Shown here: in pieces, positions 8,003-16,326 of the stretch | Numbering within the stretch: the first letter of the stretch is position 1 | Layout of the letters: the number at the start of each line of letters is the position of its first letter | Assembly (NCBI GenBank): GCA_016706685.1 | Contig: JADJJE010000015.1 | Coordinates: 1 to 64,000 of the forward strand | Direction: 5' to 3' | DNA length: 64,000 bases | From: Sandaracinaceae bacterium | Lineage (GTDB): Bacteria; Myxococcota_A; Polyangia; Polyangiales; Houyiibacteriaceae | Position numbers and translations under genes: made by a program | The notes under the pieces: generated by a model | Told to the model about the DNA's origin: nothing | Databases searched by the model: none | What the model saw: only the letters and a program-made list of their open reading frames with translations

Positions 8003-8785
8003 ATGACGTCTTCGCCCCGCACGCTGGCCTACGCGGCCGTGGCTCTCGGGACCGCCTCTGCGGCGGCGTGGTGGCTGCTGCCGTACTTCATGGAAGCGCC
8101 CCAGGTGCTCATCGCGCCCGCGGTGGTGGTGGCGTTCTGCATCTTCGTGGTGTTGCTCGAGGTGCCCACACGCAGGCGCACCCGCGCGCTGCTCGAGAGC
8201 GACGCTGCACTGCAGGTGGCCACGTGGGAGTACAGCGCTGCCGCCTGGCCCGAGGTGGTGCGCACGGCACCTTCGCCGGGCTGGGGGGTGAACCTCTCGA
8301 TCACCGTGCTCACCACCTTCGTCGTCACCATGGTGGCGGGCGTGACTACCGAAGACGTGCGCGCGCTCTTCTTGGGGGCCGCGTGGGCGGTGGTGTGCGC
8401 CGCGGCCATTCAGGCGTGGTTCAGCCACCGGGACGCCGCCCTGGCCAACCACCCCACGCGCAGCCTGCGCATGACGCGCAGCATCGTGATGCTGGGAGAC
8501 CAGCTGTTCATCTTGAACCCCGAGCCTGCCCTCCCGGAGCTGGGCAGGGGCACCCACTTGCATCACTGCGTGGCCAGCCCCCGCGCGCCAGGCGACAGCA
8601 GCCCCCACTTCGCGGGCACGCTCACTTGGACGAGCCTCGCGTGGAGTCGCAACGGCCGCCTCCGCGTGGAGCGCCGCTTCCCCATCCCGCGCGAGCACGC
8701 GCACGACGTGGACCGCGTGGTGGCCGCCTACACGGCCATCGGGGCGCCGAACAGGGCGGACCCATCGCTCCGGTTGCCCGACTGA
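8003..8785 (+). CDS. membrane protein of unknown function
   Basis: This 260-residue protein has two hydrophobic helices near the N-terminus (about 9-28 and 33-53), two more at about 95-117 and 123-140, and a soluble C-terminal region of about 115 residues rich in charged and aromatic residues. The pattern of two hairpins with a loop of about 40 residues between them is the only clear structure. It lies 67 bases after the SIMPL gene on the same strand, so the two could be co-transcribed. No family is recognised. Confidence 0.65.
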   Translation: MTSSPRTLAYAAVALGTASAAAWWLLPYFMEAPQVLIAPAVVVAFCIFVVLLEVPTRRRTRALLESDAALQVATWEYSAAAWPEVVRTAPSPGWGVNLSITVLTTFVVTMVAGVTTEDVRALFLGAAWAVVCAAAIQAWFSHRDAALANHPTRSLRMTRSIVMLGDQLFILNPEPALPELGRGTHLHHCVASPRAPGDSSPHFAGTLTWTSLAWSRNGRLRVERRFPIPREHAHDVDRVVAAYTAIGAPNRADPSLRLPD

Positions 8786-8804
8786 TCCGGCGAGTGACCC
8801 ACGC

Positions 8805-9134
8805 TCAGCGCGGCACGCGGCACTTGGCCCACGTGCACCACAGCGAGCGGCCATCATCCGTCGCCAGGTTCACGGCGCCGCCGTAGCGCGCCTGCACCAC
8901 GCCCGGCAGGTAGACGTTGTCGTTGAGCACGTTGGCCGTCACGCGCATGCCGGGCGCGAGGTTCATGGGCCGCAAGGTGTTGTCGTGCACGCCCGCCGTG
9001 TTGCCCTCCCAATACACCACGAACGCCACTTGCGTTTTGGGGTCCACCCCCAGCACCACGGCGGGGTAGAGCCAGGGGTCGTCGCCCCAGGGAGCAAAGA
9101 CATCGGAACCAGGTGGAAAGCGGCCGGGCATCAT
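8805..9134 (-). CDS. small Tudor/agenet-like protein
   Basis: This 109-residue protein has no signal peptide. Its sequence (YPAVVLGVDPKTQVAFVVYW, then TLRPMNLAPGMRVTANVLND) looks like two small beta-barrels of the Tudor/SH3-like kind, in which a W-Y-P-A-x-V strand starts the fold. The start has two consecutive Met codons, and either could be used. The gene converges with the membrane protein gene at 8785. The fold assignment is inferred from pattern only. Confidence 0.5.
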   Translation of the reverse strand: MMPGRFPPGSDVFAPWGDDPWLYPAVVLGVDPKTQVAFVVYWEGNTAGVHDNTLRPMNLAPGMRVTANVLNDNVYLPGVVQARYGGAVNLATDDGRSLWCTWAKCRVPR

Positions 9135-9294
9135 GGTCGGGGAGTCTCCTTCTGCGGCCTGCTCGGGGCGGCACGCCGTCTCCCGTCACGGAATCGTCCG
9201 CGCGACGGAGCCGGTGTCGATTGTGGTGATCGAAGCGCCGCGTGCCGCCACTGACCATGCCGATGGGCCCCCAGCTTGCCCAGAGGAGACCTTC

Positions 9295-10572
9295 ATGTCC
9301 TTGCGTGCATCCCATTCCCTCGGCTTCGCCCTGCTCGCTCTCTTTACCGTGTCCGGCTGCGGTGGGGGCGACGGCCCGCCCACCACCGACGCGTCCGTCA
9401 TGGACGCCACGGCGCCGGCTCCGCTCGGTGAGCCCTGCACCGCCGCGGCGGGTTGCGAGAGCGGCTACTGCGTGGACGGCGTCTGTTGCGAGTCCGCGTG
9501 CGACGGAGTGTGCGAGTCCGCCACCTGCGGCAGCAGCGGCGAGTGCATCGTGGCCGACGCCGCCACCGTGTGCCGCGCCGCCAGCGACGTGTGCGACGTG
9601 GCCGAGACCTGCACCGGCACCTCGAGCGTGTGTCCCGCCGACCTGGTCGCCGGCGAGGGCACCGAGTGCCGTGCGGCGGCCGACGTGTGCGACGTGGCCG
9701 AGGCGTGTGATGGCAGCTCGGCCGCCTGCCCGAGCGATGGCTTCGCGGACACCACGATCGAGTGCCGGGGAGCCGCCGGCGTGTGCGACGTCCCGGAGCT
9801 ATGCCCCGGCGACAGCGCCGCTTGCCCCAGCGACGTGGTGGTGAGCGACATCGCCGAGGTCACCTGCCGGCCGAGCGTCGGGGCCTGCGACTTCACTGAG
9901 ACCTGCGACGGGAGCGGCGCGGACTGCCCGGACGACGTCGTGGCGGACACCGGGACCACCTGTGGAACGTACGAGTGCAACGGCTTGGAGGGAGCCTGCC
10001 CCACCTCTTGCTCGACCCATGCGGACTGCGCCACGGGTGCCATGTGCGTGACCGGCCAGTGCATCTTCGGCCTCTGGGCCTTCACCACCAGCGGCGCCCG
10101 AAACGGCATCCTGGGCGGCTTGGCCGGCGCGGACGCTTACTGCCAGGGCTTCGCCGATGCCGCTGGCCTGCCGGGCACCTATCGTGCGTGGCTCAGCGAC
10201 AGCACGGGCTCGCCGTCCACGCGCTTCACGCGCTCTGCCATCCCGTGGGTCATGCCTGTGGGCAGCACGAGCGGCATCATCCTGGCCAACGACTGGGCAG
10301 ACCTCACGGACGGCAGCATCGACGCGGCGTTCCTGCAGAACGAGCTGGGCGTCACGGTGGCCCCCAACATCCCGTTCACCAACACCACGGGCGCCGGCAC
10401 CGAGTGGAATGGCAACGACTGCAGCGACTGGACGTCCACCTCGGGCACGGGCGCATACGGGAGCACCAGCGCCACGACCGAAGGCATCTGGAGCGCGAGC
10501 GGTAGTGGCGGCGCCTGCAACGTCCTGCACCGCTACTACTGCTTCCAAATGGGTGGTGCCTCGAACGACTGA
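9295..10572 (+). CDS. lipoprotein with disintegrin-like Cys repeats and a DUF1554-type C-terminal domain
   Basis: This 425-residue exported lipoprotein has lipobox VSGC at about residue 22. After a short linker come five or six Cys repeats of about 36 residues (pattern C-R-A-A-x-x-V-C-D-V-A-E-x-C-x-G-x-S-x-x-C-P-x-D), similar to disintegrin-type repeats common in myxobacterial surface proteins. The last 160 residues (from LWAFTTSGARNGILGG) resemble the DUF1554 domain, a lectin-like fold also known from Leptospira proteins: G-A-D-A-Y-C near its start, an NDW segment, and HRYYCF at the end. A strong GAGGAGA ribosome site precedes ATG 9295; the upstream extension is ignored. Probably on the cell surface. 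Confidence 0.8.
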   Translation: MSLRASHSLGFALLALFTVSGCGGGDGPPTTDASVMDATAPAPLGEPCTAAAGCESGYCVDGVCCESACDGVCESATCGSSGECIVADAATVCRAASDVCDVAETCTGTSSVCPADLVAGEGTECRAAADVCDVAEACDGSSAACPSDGFADTTIECRGAAGVCDVPELCPGDSAACPSDVVVSDIAEVTCRPSVGACDFTETCDGSGADCPDDVVADTGTTCGTYECNGLEGACPTSCSTHADCATGAMCVTGQCIFGLWAFTTSGARNGILGGLAGADAYCQGFADAAGLPGTYRAWLSDSTGSPSTRFTRSAIPWVMPVGSTSGIILANDWADLTDGSIDAAFLQNELGVTVAPNIPFTNTTGAGTEWNGNDCSDWTSTSGTGAYGSTSATTEGIWSASGSGGACNVLHRYYCFQMGGASND

Positions 10573-10719
10573 AGGAGGACAGTGTCTAGCGTGGCTCAGG
10601 CCGTCGTGGCCTGGGCCCGCGGGTCCATCACCAGGACAACCTCCTCGCGGGGGATCCACGAAAACCGAACCCGTTCATAGTGGCTGAAATCCGGCGCGGG
10701 ACGAGGCACACTCGCCCGC

Positions 10720-12114
10720 GTGGAACGTCTCTCCGGACTCGACGCGTCTTTCCTCTACCTAGAGACGCCCAAGATGCACATGCACGTGGCCATGGCCGCC
10801 GTGCTGGACCCCGCGAACATGCCGGGCGGCTACAGCTTCGAGAAGGTGCAGAACCTCATCGAGAGCCGCGTGCACCGCCTGCCCGCCTTCCGGCGCCGCT
10901 TGGTGGAGGTGCCCTTCGAGCTGCACCACCCCGTGTGGATCGACGACCCGGACTTCGACATCATCCGCCACGTGCGGCGCGTGGCCTGTCCCGCGCCGGG
11001 GGGCCGCAAGGAGCTGGGCGAGATCTGCGGGCGCATCGCCAGCACCCCGCTCGACCGCTCGCGGCCGCTGTGGGAGGCGTGGGTCATCGAGGGCATCGAG
11101 GGCGGGCGCTTCGCCGTCATGACCAAGGTGCACCACGCCGCGGTGGACGGGGCCTCGGGCGCGGGCCTCTTGGTGCACCTCTTCAGCCTCAACCCGGGCG
11201 AGGCCGCGCCGCCCGCCGGAGTGGGCCCTGCCTTCCGCGGAGAGGGCGTCCCCTCGCAGCTGGACATGGTGCGCGACGCGGTGGTCTCGCGCGTGAAGCA
11301 GCCCGTGGAGTTCGTGAAGCTGGTGGCCCAGACGGCCAGCGCCATCGCCGGCGTGGCCAAGCACCGCCAAGAGGCCGACGCGCTGGTGGGCGGCACGCCG
11401 CTGCGGGCTCCGCGCACCAGCTTCAACGGCGCGCTCAGCGCGCGGCGCGACGTGGCCTTCGCGCAGCTGCCCCTCGAGGGCTTGAAGCGCATCAAAGACC
11501 GCTACGACGTGAAGCTCAACGACGTGGTGCTGGCCGTCTGCGCCGGCGCCGTGCGGCGCTATCTGCAAGGGCGCGGCGAGCTGCCGGCGGACCCGCTGGT
11601 GGCCGTGTGCCCCATCTCGGTGAAGTCCGCGCAGCCGGGCCTCGGCAGCAACCACGTCTCGGGCATGTTCACCTCGCTCGCCACCGACATCGACGACCCG
11701 GTGGAGCGCCTCATGGCCATCCGCGCCGCCACCATGGGCGCCAAGCACGAGCACCAGGCCATCGGCGCCGACATGCTGCAGAACTGGGCCGAGTTCGCGG
11801 CCCCCACCACCTTCCACCTGGCCTCGGTCTTCTACGCGCGCTGGCGCTTGGCCGAGAAGCACCGCCCCATCCACAACCTGGTCATCTCCAACGTGCCGGG
11901 CCCCCAGGTCCCCATCTACTTGGCGGGGGCCAAGCTGGTGGCCGTGTATCCCATGGGGCCGGTCATGGAGGGCGCGGGGCTCAACGTCACGGTCATGAGC
12001 TACGACGGCCACGTGGACTTCGGGTTCATGGTGGCGGCGGACTTGGTGCCAGACGTGTGGTCGCTCTCGGCGGGTGTGCAGCCCGCCTACGAAGAGCTTC
12101 GCAACGCGAAGTGA
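10720..12114 (+). CDS. WS/DGAT family acyltransferase (wax ester synthase / diacylglycerol acyltransferase)
   Basis: The 464-residue protein begins MERLSGLDASFLYLETP, a signature N-terminus of the family, and carries the catalytic HHAAVDG motif at residues 138-144. A later NVPGPQVPIYLAGAKL segment is also typical. Such enzymes transfer acyl groups from acyl-CoA to long-chain alcohols or diacylglycerol, making storage lipids; some members have other acceptors. GTG 10720 is the start because the conserved MERLSGLD begins there. The gene converges with the CoA-transferase operon. Confidence 0.9.
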   Translation: MERLSGLDASFLYLETPKMHMHVAMAAVLDPANMPGGYSFEKVQNLIESRVHRLPAFRRRLVEVPFELHHPVWIDDPDFDIIRHVRRVACPAPGGRKELGEICGRIASTPLDRSRPLWEAWVIEGIEGGRFAVMTKVHHAAVDGASGAGLLVHLFSLNPGEAAPPAGVGPAFRGEGVPSQLDMVRDAVVSRVKQPVEFVKLVAQTASAIAGVAKHRQEADALVGGTPLRAPRTSFNGALSARRDVAFAQLPLEGLKRIKDRYDVKLNDVVLAVCAGAVRRYLQGRGELPADPLVAVCPISVKSAQPGLGSNHVSGMFTSLATDIDDPVERLMAIRAATMGAKHEHQAIGADMLQNWAEFAAPTTFHLASVFYARWRLAEKHRPIHNLVISNVPGPQVPIYLAGAKLVAVYPMGPVMEGAGLNVTVMSYDGHVDFGFMVAADLVPDVWSLSAGVQPAYEELRNAK

Positions 12115-12141
12115 GCCTCGGGTGTGCTCGGAGGGACGGCG

Positions 12142-12798
12142 TCAGCCGCCCAGCACCCGGAGGTCGGGGGCAACGCGGAACGCGGGCTCGGTCTTGGCCC
12201 GGAGCTCGTCCATGCTCACACCCGCCGCGGTCTCGAGCAGCACCAGCCCGTCGCTCGTCACGTCGAAGACCGCGAGGTCGGTGACGATGCGGTGGACGCA
12301 GCCGAGGCCCGTGAGCGGCAACGTGCACTGGTTCCGGATCTTGGGCGTCCCGTCTTTGGCGGCGTGATCCATCATCACGAGGATGCGCTTCGCGCCGACC
12401 ACGAGGTCCATGGCGCCGCCCATGCCCTTGATCATCTTGCCCGGGATCATCCAGTTCGCGATGTCGCCGCTGCCGGTGACCTCCATCGCTCCGAGGACGC
12501 AGAGGTCCACGTGGCCTCCGCGAATCATCGCGAACGAGTCGGCGCTCGAGAAGAACGACGCGCCGGGCATCTCGGTGATGGTCTGCTTGCCCGCGTTGAT
12601 GAGATCGGGGTCTTCGTCGCCCTCGAAAGGAAACGGACCGATGCCGAGCAGGCCGTTCTCGGACTGCAGGAAGACGTCCATCCCCTCGGGGATGTAGTTG
12701 GCGACCAGGGTCGGCATGCCGATGCCGAGGTTCACGTAATAGCCGTCGCGGAGCTCTTCGGCGACGCGCATCGCCATCTGTTCTCGTGTCAGCGCCAT
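12142..12798 (-). CDS. scoB: 3-oxoacid CoA-transferase, subunit B
   Basis: This 218-residue subunit carries the active-site motif SENGLLG, with the catalytic Glu at residue 47, preceded by NLGIGMPTLVANY, both typical of succinyl-CoA:3-ketoacid (or acetate/acetoacetate) CoA-transferases. It ends at VLGG. The start lies 1 base after the stop codon of subunit A, so the two are co-translated. The complex moves CoA between an acyl-CoA and a 3-oxoacid, for example in ketone body or butanoate use. The precise acyl donor cannot be read from sequence. Confidence 0.92.
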   Translation of the reverse strand: MALTREQMAMRVAEELRDGYYVNLGIGMPTLVANYIPEGMDVFLQSENGLLGIGPFPFEGDEDPDLINAGKQTITEMPGASFFSSADSFAMIRGGHVDLCVLGAMEVTGSGDIANWMIPGKMIKGMGGAMDLVVGAKRILVMMDHAAKDGTPKIRNQCTLPLTGLGCVHRIVTDLAVFDVTSDGLVLLETAAGVSMDELRAKTEPAFRVAPDLRVLGG

Positions 12799-12799
12799 C

Positions 12800-13498
12800 T
12801 CAGCTCCTCTTGCGCGTGGTGCGTTGTTCGATCGGCTTCTCGTAGTTCGTGCCGACCAGGATTCGCTGGACGTAGATGCCCGGCGTGTGGACGTGGTCTG
12901 GATCGATCGACCCCACTTCCACGAGCTCCTCGACCTCGGCGATGGTGATCCGCGCGGCGGTCGCCATCATGGGGTTGAAGTTCCGCGAGGTCTTCCGGTA
13001 GACGAGGTTCCCGAGGCGGTCGCCCTTCCATGCCTTCACGAAGGCGAAGTCGGCGGTGAGGGCGGTCTCCATTACGTGCATGTGGCCGCCGAACTCGCGC
13101 GTCTCCTTGCCCCGCGCAACTTCGGTCCCGTAGCCGGTCCGAGTGAAGAACGCGGGAATGCCTGCGCCGCCGGCCCGAATGCGCTCGGCGAGTGTGCCTT
13201 GCGGGGTGAGTTCCACCTCGAGCTCCCCGCTGAGGAAGAGCCTCTCGAAGATCTTGTTCTCGCCCACATAGGACGAGACCATCTTCTTCACCTGGCCGTT
13301 GGCGAGCAGGATGCCGAGCCCCTTGTCGGTGGTTCCGCAGTTGTTCGAGATGATGGTGAGCGCGCGGGTGCCGCGACGGTGGAGCGCGGCGATCAAGTTC
13401 TCGTGGTTGCCCGAGAGACCGAAGCCGCCGGACATCAGCGTGCAGCCGTCCGGCAAGTCCTCGATCGCGGCATCCGCGGACGGGAAGAGCTTGTTCAT
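12800..13498 (-). CDS. scoA: 3-oxoacid CoA-transferase, subunit A
   Basis: This 232-residue protein is the partner subunit: GGFGLSGNHENLI (residues 24-36) is the oxyanion/CoA-binding loop of subunit A, and SNNCGTTDKGLGILL and FVKAWKGDRLGNLVYRKTSR are further family segments. It is the first gene of the scoAB operon. A perfect 18-base palindrome at 13535-13552 lies 37 bases upstream of its ATG, likely an operator for a TetR-type regulator. The protein is cytoplasmic. Confidence 0.92.
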   Translation of the reverse strand: MNKLFPSADAAIEDLPDGCTLMSGGFGLSGNHENLIAALHRRGTRALTIISNNCGTTDKGLGILLANGQVKKMVSSYVGENKIFERLFLSGELEVELTPQGTLAERIRAGGAGIPAFFTRTGYGTEVARGKETREFGGHMHVMETALTADFAFVKAWKGDRLGNLVYRKTSRNFNPMMATAARITIAEVEELVEVGSIDPDHVHTPGIYVQRILVGTNYEKPIEQRTTRKRS

Positions 13499-13534
13499 GT
13501 GCCCGAATCATGGGGGGTCATCGCGGGGGAAGTC

Positions 13535-13552
13535 AATGAATGGCCATTCATT
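13535..13552. promoter_or_regulatory. perfect palindrome, probable TetR-family operator
   Basis: AATGAATGGCCATTCATT is its own reverse complement over 18 bases and is AT-rich in a GC-rich genome. It sits between the divergent scoA (start 13498) and the membrane protein gene (start 13649). The half-site TGAATG/CATTCA resembles operators of TetR-type fatty-acid regulators such as Bacillus FadR, known from the literature. No regulator gene lies next to it, so which protein binds is unknown. Confidence 0.6.
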
Positions 13553-13648
13553 TTCTGCACCGGGCGCCCAGCGCCTTACAAAGTGCCGCCCGTTTCGCCG
13601 ATAGCGCTAAGGCAGCGCGCCGCATTTCCTCTGCTAGCGTGGCTCTCC

Positions 13649-14344
13649 ATGAAGCAGAAGCTGTTCATCTACTGGCCGGCCGGCATGGAGTTCTTCACCA
13701 TCGCGCTCGCGTGCTCGCTCGACACCAGCGACCCCACCAAGCTCATCGCGCTGCACTTCGACCCGGCCCAGTGGGCGGCCATGCTGTTCTCGCCCTTCTT
13801 CCTGGTGTGCATGTTCTTCGCTGCGCTGGGCATGTGGAAGCTGCACCAGATCTGGAAGACCGGCGCGCCCTTCTCGGACACCGACAAGTTCGCCATGGTC
13901 TGGTTCCTGATGAACGCCACCTGGTACCACACGGGCTGCGACGTCATGTCCGGCCTCTTCCAGGTCATGCCCAACCTGCGCGACGCCTACGCCATCTCCA
14001 ACGCCGCGCACGACTTCCCCATGCACGACCTCCACCGCATCGGTCTGGACGTCGTGTACTGGCTCGAGCTGTTCATCCAGGTCCCGCTGTGCCTGGTGGT
14101 CATCGCGCTGTACGCGAAGCGCTCTCCCGCCCGGCCGGTCGTGGAGGCATTCCTCTGCGCGCTGCACTTCGCGGGCACATGGGCGTACTACCTGCCGTCG
14201 ATCATCATGGGCGAGACCAACAACGTGATCATCTCCAACATCGACCGGACGGTCGCGACGGTGTGGGTGATCGTGCCGGGCCTGCTGGCGTGGCGGGCGA
14301 TGAAGCAGGTGGTCGCCGCCACCGAGGCGAACGCCGCGGCGTAA
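13649..14344 (+). CDS. multi-pass membrane protein, possibly EXPERA/EBP-like
   Basis: The 231-residue protein has about five hydrophobic helices: about 6-24, 40-62, 85-107, 138-158, 163-182 and a last one near 200-220. Polar residues sit inside membrane segments (ATWYHTGCDVMSGLF, YWLELFIQVPLCL, FAGTWAYYLPSI), as in EXPERA-domain sterol isomerase-like proteins (EBP family), where buried His, Glu and Asp matter. The match is by layout only. It is divergent from scoAB, with the palindrome between them, which suggests shared control with lipid metabolism. Confidence 0.5.
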   Translation: MKQKLFIYWPAGMEFFTIALACSLDTSDPTKLIALHFDPAQWAAMLFSPFFLVCMFFAALGMWKLHQIWKTGAPFSDTDKFAMVWFLMNATWYHTGCDVMSGLFQVMPNLRDAYAISNAAHDFPMHDLHRIGLDVVYWLELFIQVPLCLVVIALYAKRSPARPVVEAFLCALHFAGTWAYYLPSIIMGETNNVIISNIDRTVATVWVIVPGLLAWRAMKQVVAATEANAAA

Positions 14345-14424
14345 CGGGCGCACGGGCGCCTAGCCAGTTGTCAGCCCTGGGGACGCGTGTATTCTCTCGC
14401 GGGCAATCAACCGAGGGGAGCCCC

Positions 14425-15471
14425 ATGCAGCCACGCGAGCGCAACACTTCGAGCCACACGTCTGCTTCGCTGGCCGCATCGGTCCATCGCCTCGGGCGTC
14501 CCGCTTGGCGCGGCGCCGTTCTCGTCATGCTGGTCGGCGTGGCACCCGGGTGCGGAGGGGGAGGCGACGCGGGCAACGACATGGGCGCACAGTCGGATGC
14601 GGGTAGCGACATGGGCGCGCCGTCGGACGCCGGACCTTGCCTCTGGTACCTGGACAGCGACGGCGATGGCTACGGCAGCGATGTCGTCGTCCCCATCGAG
14701 TCCTGCGAGCCTCGAGTGGGCCGCGTGACGCGAGGAGGCGACTGCGACGACGGAGTCGCCACCATCAGGCCCGGCGCGGGTGAGCTGTGTGACGCCGTGG
14801 ACAACGACTGCGACGGGACCGCCAACGAGGGCTTCATGCTGGGCTCCGCGTGCACCGGCATGGGCGAGTGCGGGGCCGGGACCGTGGAGTGCCTCGACAT
14901 GGACACGACCGTTTGCTCCACCGACGTTGGCGGGTCCGCGAGTGCAGCCACCACCGAGACGTGCGACGCGCTCGACAACGACTGCGACGGCGACACGGAT
15001 GAAGACGTCCTGGTGGGCGAAGCCTGCCCGGCAGTGGGCGAGTGCGGTGCAGGGGTGACCGAGTGCTCCGTCGCAGGGAGCATCGTCTGCTCCACCCAAG
15101 CGGGAGGCTCGGCAAGTCAGGCCACGGAAGAGCTGTGCGACGGCGTCGACAACGACTGCGATGGCCCCACCGACGAGACGTTCGCGTTGGGCGGCGCGTG
15201 CGATGGCGCCGGTGGCTGTGGCGTCGGTCAGGTCGAGTGCCTCAGCTCCAGCCCCAGCTTCACGGAGACGGTCTGCTCCACGGAGCCGGGCGGGACCCAA
15301 GACCAAGCCGCCGTCAACGACTTGCTCTGCAACGGCCTGGACGACGACTGTGACGGCACGACGGACGAGGACCGCGGAGTGGGCGGGCCCTGCAATGACG
15401 CCTGCGGGCCGGGCGTGATCGAGTGCGCCTCACTGAACACCACTCGCTGCTCGTCGGAGGGCTCCTGCTGA
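14425..15471 (+). CDS. lipoprotein with MopE-like metal-binding repeats
   Basis: This 348-residue exported lipoprotein has lipobox APGC at about residue 43, then an Asp/Gly/Ala linker with repeated SDxGSDMGA. From DSDGDGYG onward the MopE-type repeat C-D-x-x-D-N-D-C-D-G recurs at least four times (for example ELCDAVDNDCDG, ELCDGVDNDCDG), spaced by about 45 residues with C-G-x-G-x-x-E-C between them. Related repeats in MopE are linked to copper binding, but here the role is unproven. A good GAGGGGAG ribosome site precedes ATG 14425. Confidence 0.85.
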   Translation: MQPRERNTSSHTSASLAASVHRLGRPAWRGAVLVMLVGVAPGCGGGGDAGNDMGAQSDAGSDMGAPSDAGPCLWYLDSDGDGYGSDVVVPIESCEPRVGRVTRGGDCDDGVATIRPGAGELCDAVDNDCDGTANEGFMLGSACTGMGECGAGTVECLDMDTTVCSTDVGGSASAATTETCDALDNDCDGDTDEDVLVGEACPAVGECGAGVTECSVAGSIVCSTQAGGSASQATEELCDGVDNDCDGPTDETFALGGACDGAGGCGVGQVECLSSSPSFTETVCSTEPGGTQDQAAVNDLLCNGLDDDCDGTTDEDRGVGGPCNDACGPGVIECASLNTTRCSSEGSC

Positions 15472-15477
15472 CTACGT

Positions 15478-15903
15478 TCAGTACCGGTACGGGAAGTTCA
15501 CATTGAACGTGCTCGCGCGGAACGGCGGCACGCGCGCCTTCTGAACGGCCTGCGCAATACACGACCTCACCGACTCTGGGAGCGTCGTCGAGTTCACCGT
15601 CACGCTCTGCACGGCCCCCGAGGGCTGGAAGCGCACGTGCACGGTGACCTGGCCGCCAGTCGTGCTTCCGGCGGTGCACGAGCGCACCTCGCCAGCGCGC
15701 TCAGCCAACGCTTGCGCGACGTCGTTGCGCGAGGGCGTCTCGGGGACGGCCGGCGGTGGAGGGGGCGGTGGCGGCGCGGGCTGGTCCGCGTGCGCGATGG
15801 ACTCGTTCACGCTGGGGAGCGTGGCGGCGCACAGCAACATGGCGAGTAGGAGCCATTGGCGAGGGTGGCTCGCGGTGAATGATGTCCCATGCCCTTGTCG
15901 CAT
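15478..15903 (-). CDS. secreted AgmX/PglI C-terminal-like (TonB-like) domain protein
   Basis: This 141-residue protein has an N-terminal signal region (WLLLAMLLCAATLP, about 17-30), a run of eight Pro (about 43-50), and a C-terminal domain. That domain has REVRSC-like and CIAQAV pairs of Cys around a beta-strand GQVTVHVRFQPSGAVQSVTV. This is the pattern of the AgmX/PglI C-terminal domain, a TonB-C-like fold common in myxobacteria. It is probably periplasmic. The stop is only 6 bases past the convergent MopE-like gene. Confidence 0.7.
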   Translation of the reverse strand: MRQGHGTSFTASHPRQWLLLAMLLCAATLPSVNESIAHADQPAPPPPPPPPAVPETPSRNDVAQALAERAGEVRSCTAGSTTGGQVTVHVRFQPSGAVQSVTVNSTTLPESVRSCIAQAVQKARVPPFRASTFNVNFPYRY

Positions 15904-15981
15904 GGTGAAACTCTACGCGCGGGCGCGCGGCTCGCCAAGAGTGGGCTGGACGATCCGCGCGCGACACCGTATCGCTCCGCG

Positions 15982-16326
15982 ATGCCGCCCATCGCGAACC
16001 TGATCGCTCTCGTCGTCATCGTCGTCCTAATCGCGGTCTTCCTGGGCCCCCGACTGCTCGCGTTCATCGCGTCACACAAGGGCACCGAAGCTCGAGCCCG
16101 CGTGAAGCACGCCGAGCTCACCAGCGTGATGGACGAACGAAAGCGCTACGCGCACCGCCTCGTGCTCGTGGTGACCCCGCCCGGAGGCAAGCCCGAGTTC
16201 GAGGCGACGGTCTCGCAGGTGCTGCCCTTCATGGCCATGGGCACGCCGCCCGTGGGCACCCTTCTCGAGGTTCGCTACCTGCCGGGAATCTCACGCTCCG
16301 TCTACATCGTCGGCCCCCTCCGCTGA
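15982..16326 (+). CDS. small membrane-anchored protein
   Basis: The 114-residue product has one N-terminal helix (NLIALVVIVVLIAVFLGPRL, about 5-24) and a beta-rich soluble part: RLVLVVTPPGG, EATVSQVLPF, GTLLEVRYLPG, SVYIVGPL. The layout is close to DUF3592-like or NfeD-like single-domain anchors, but I make no firm assignment. ATG 15982 is chosen; the upstream frame back to 15889 lies within the divergent promoter region. It is divergent from the AgmX-like gene. Confidence 0.55.
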   Translation: MPPIANLIALVVIVVLIAVFLGPRLLAFIASHKGTEARARVKHAELTSVMDERKRYAHRLVLVVTPPGGKPEFEATVSQVLPFMAMGTPPVGTLLEVRYLPGISRSVYIVGPLR

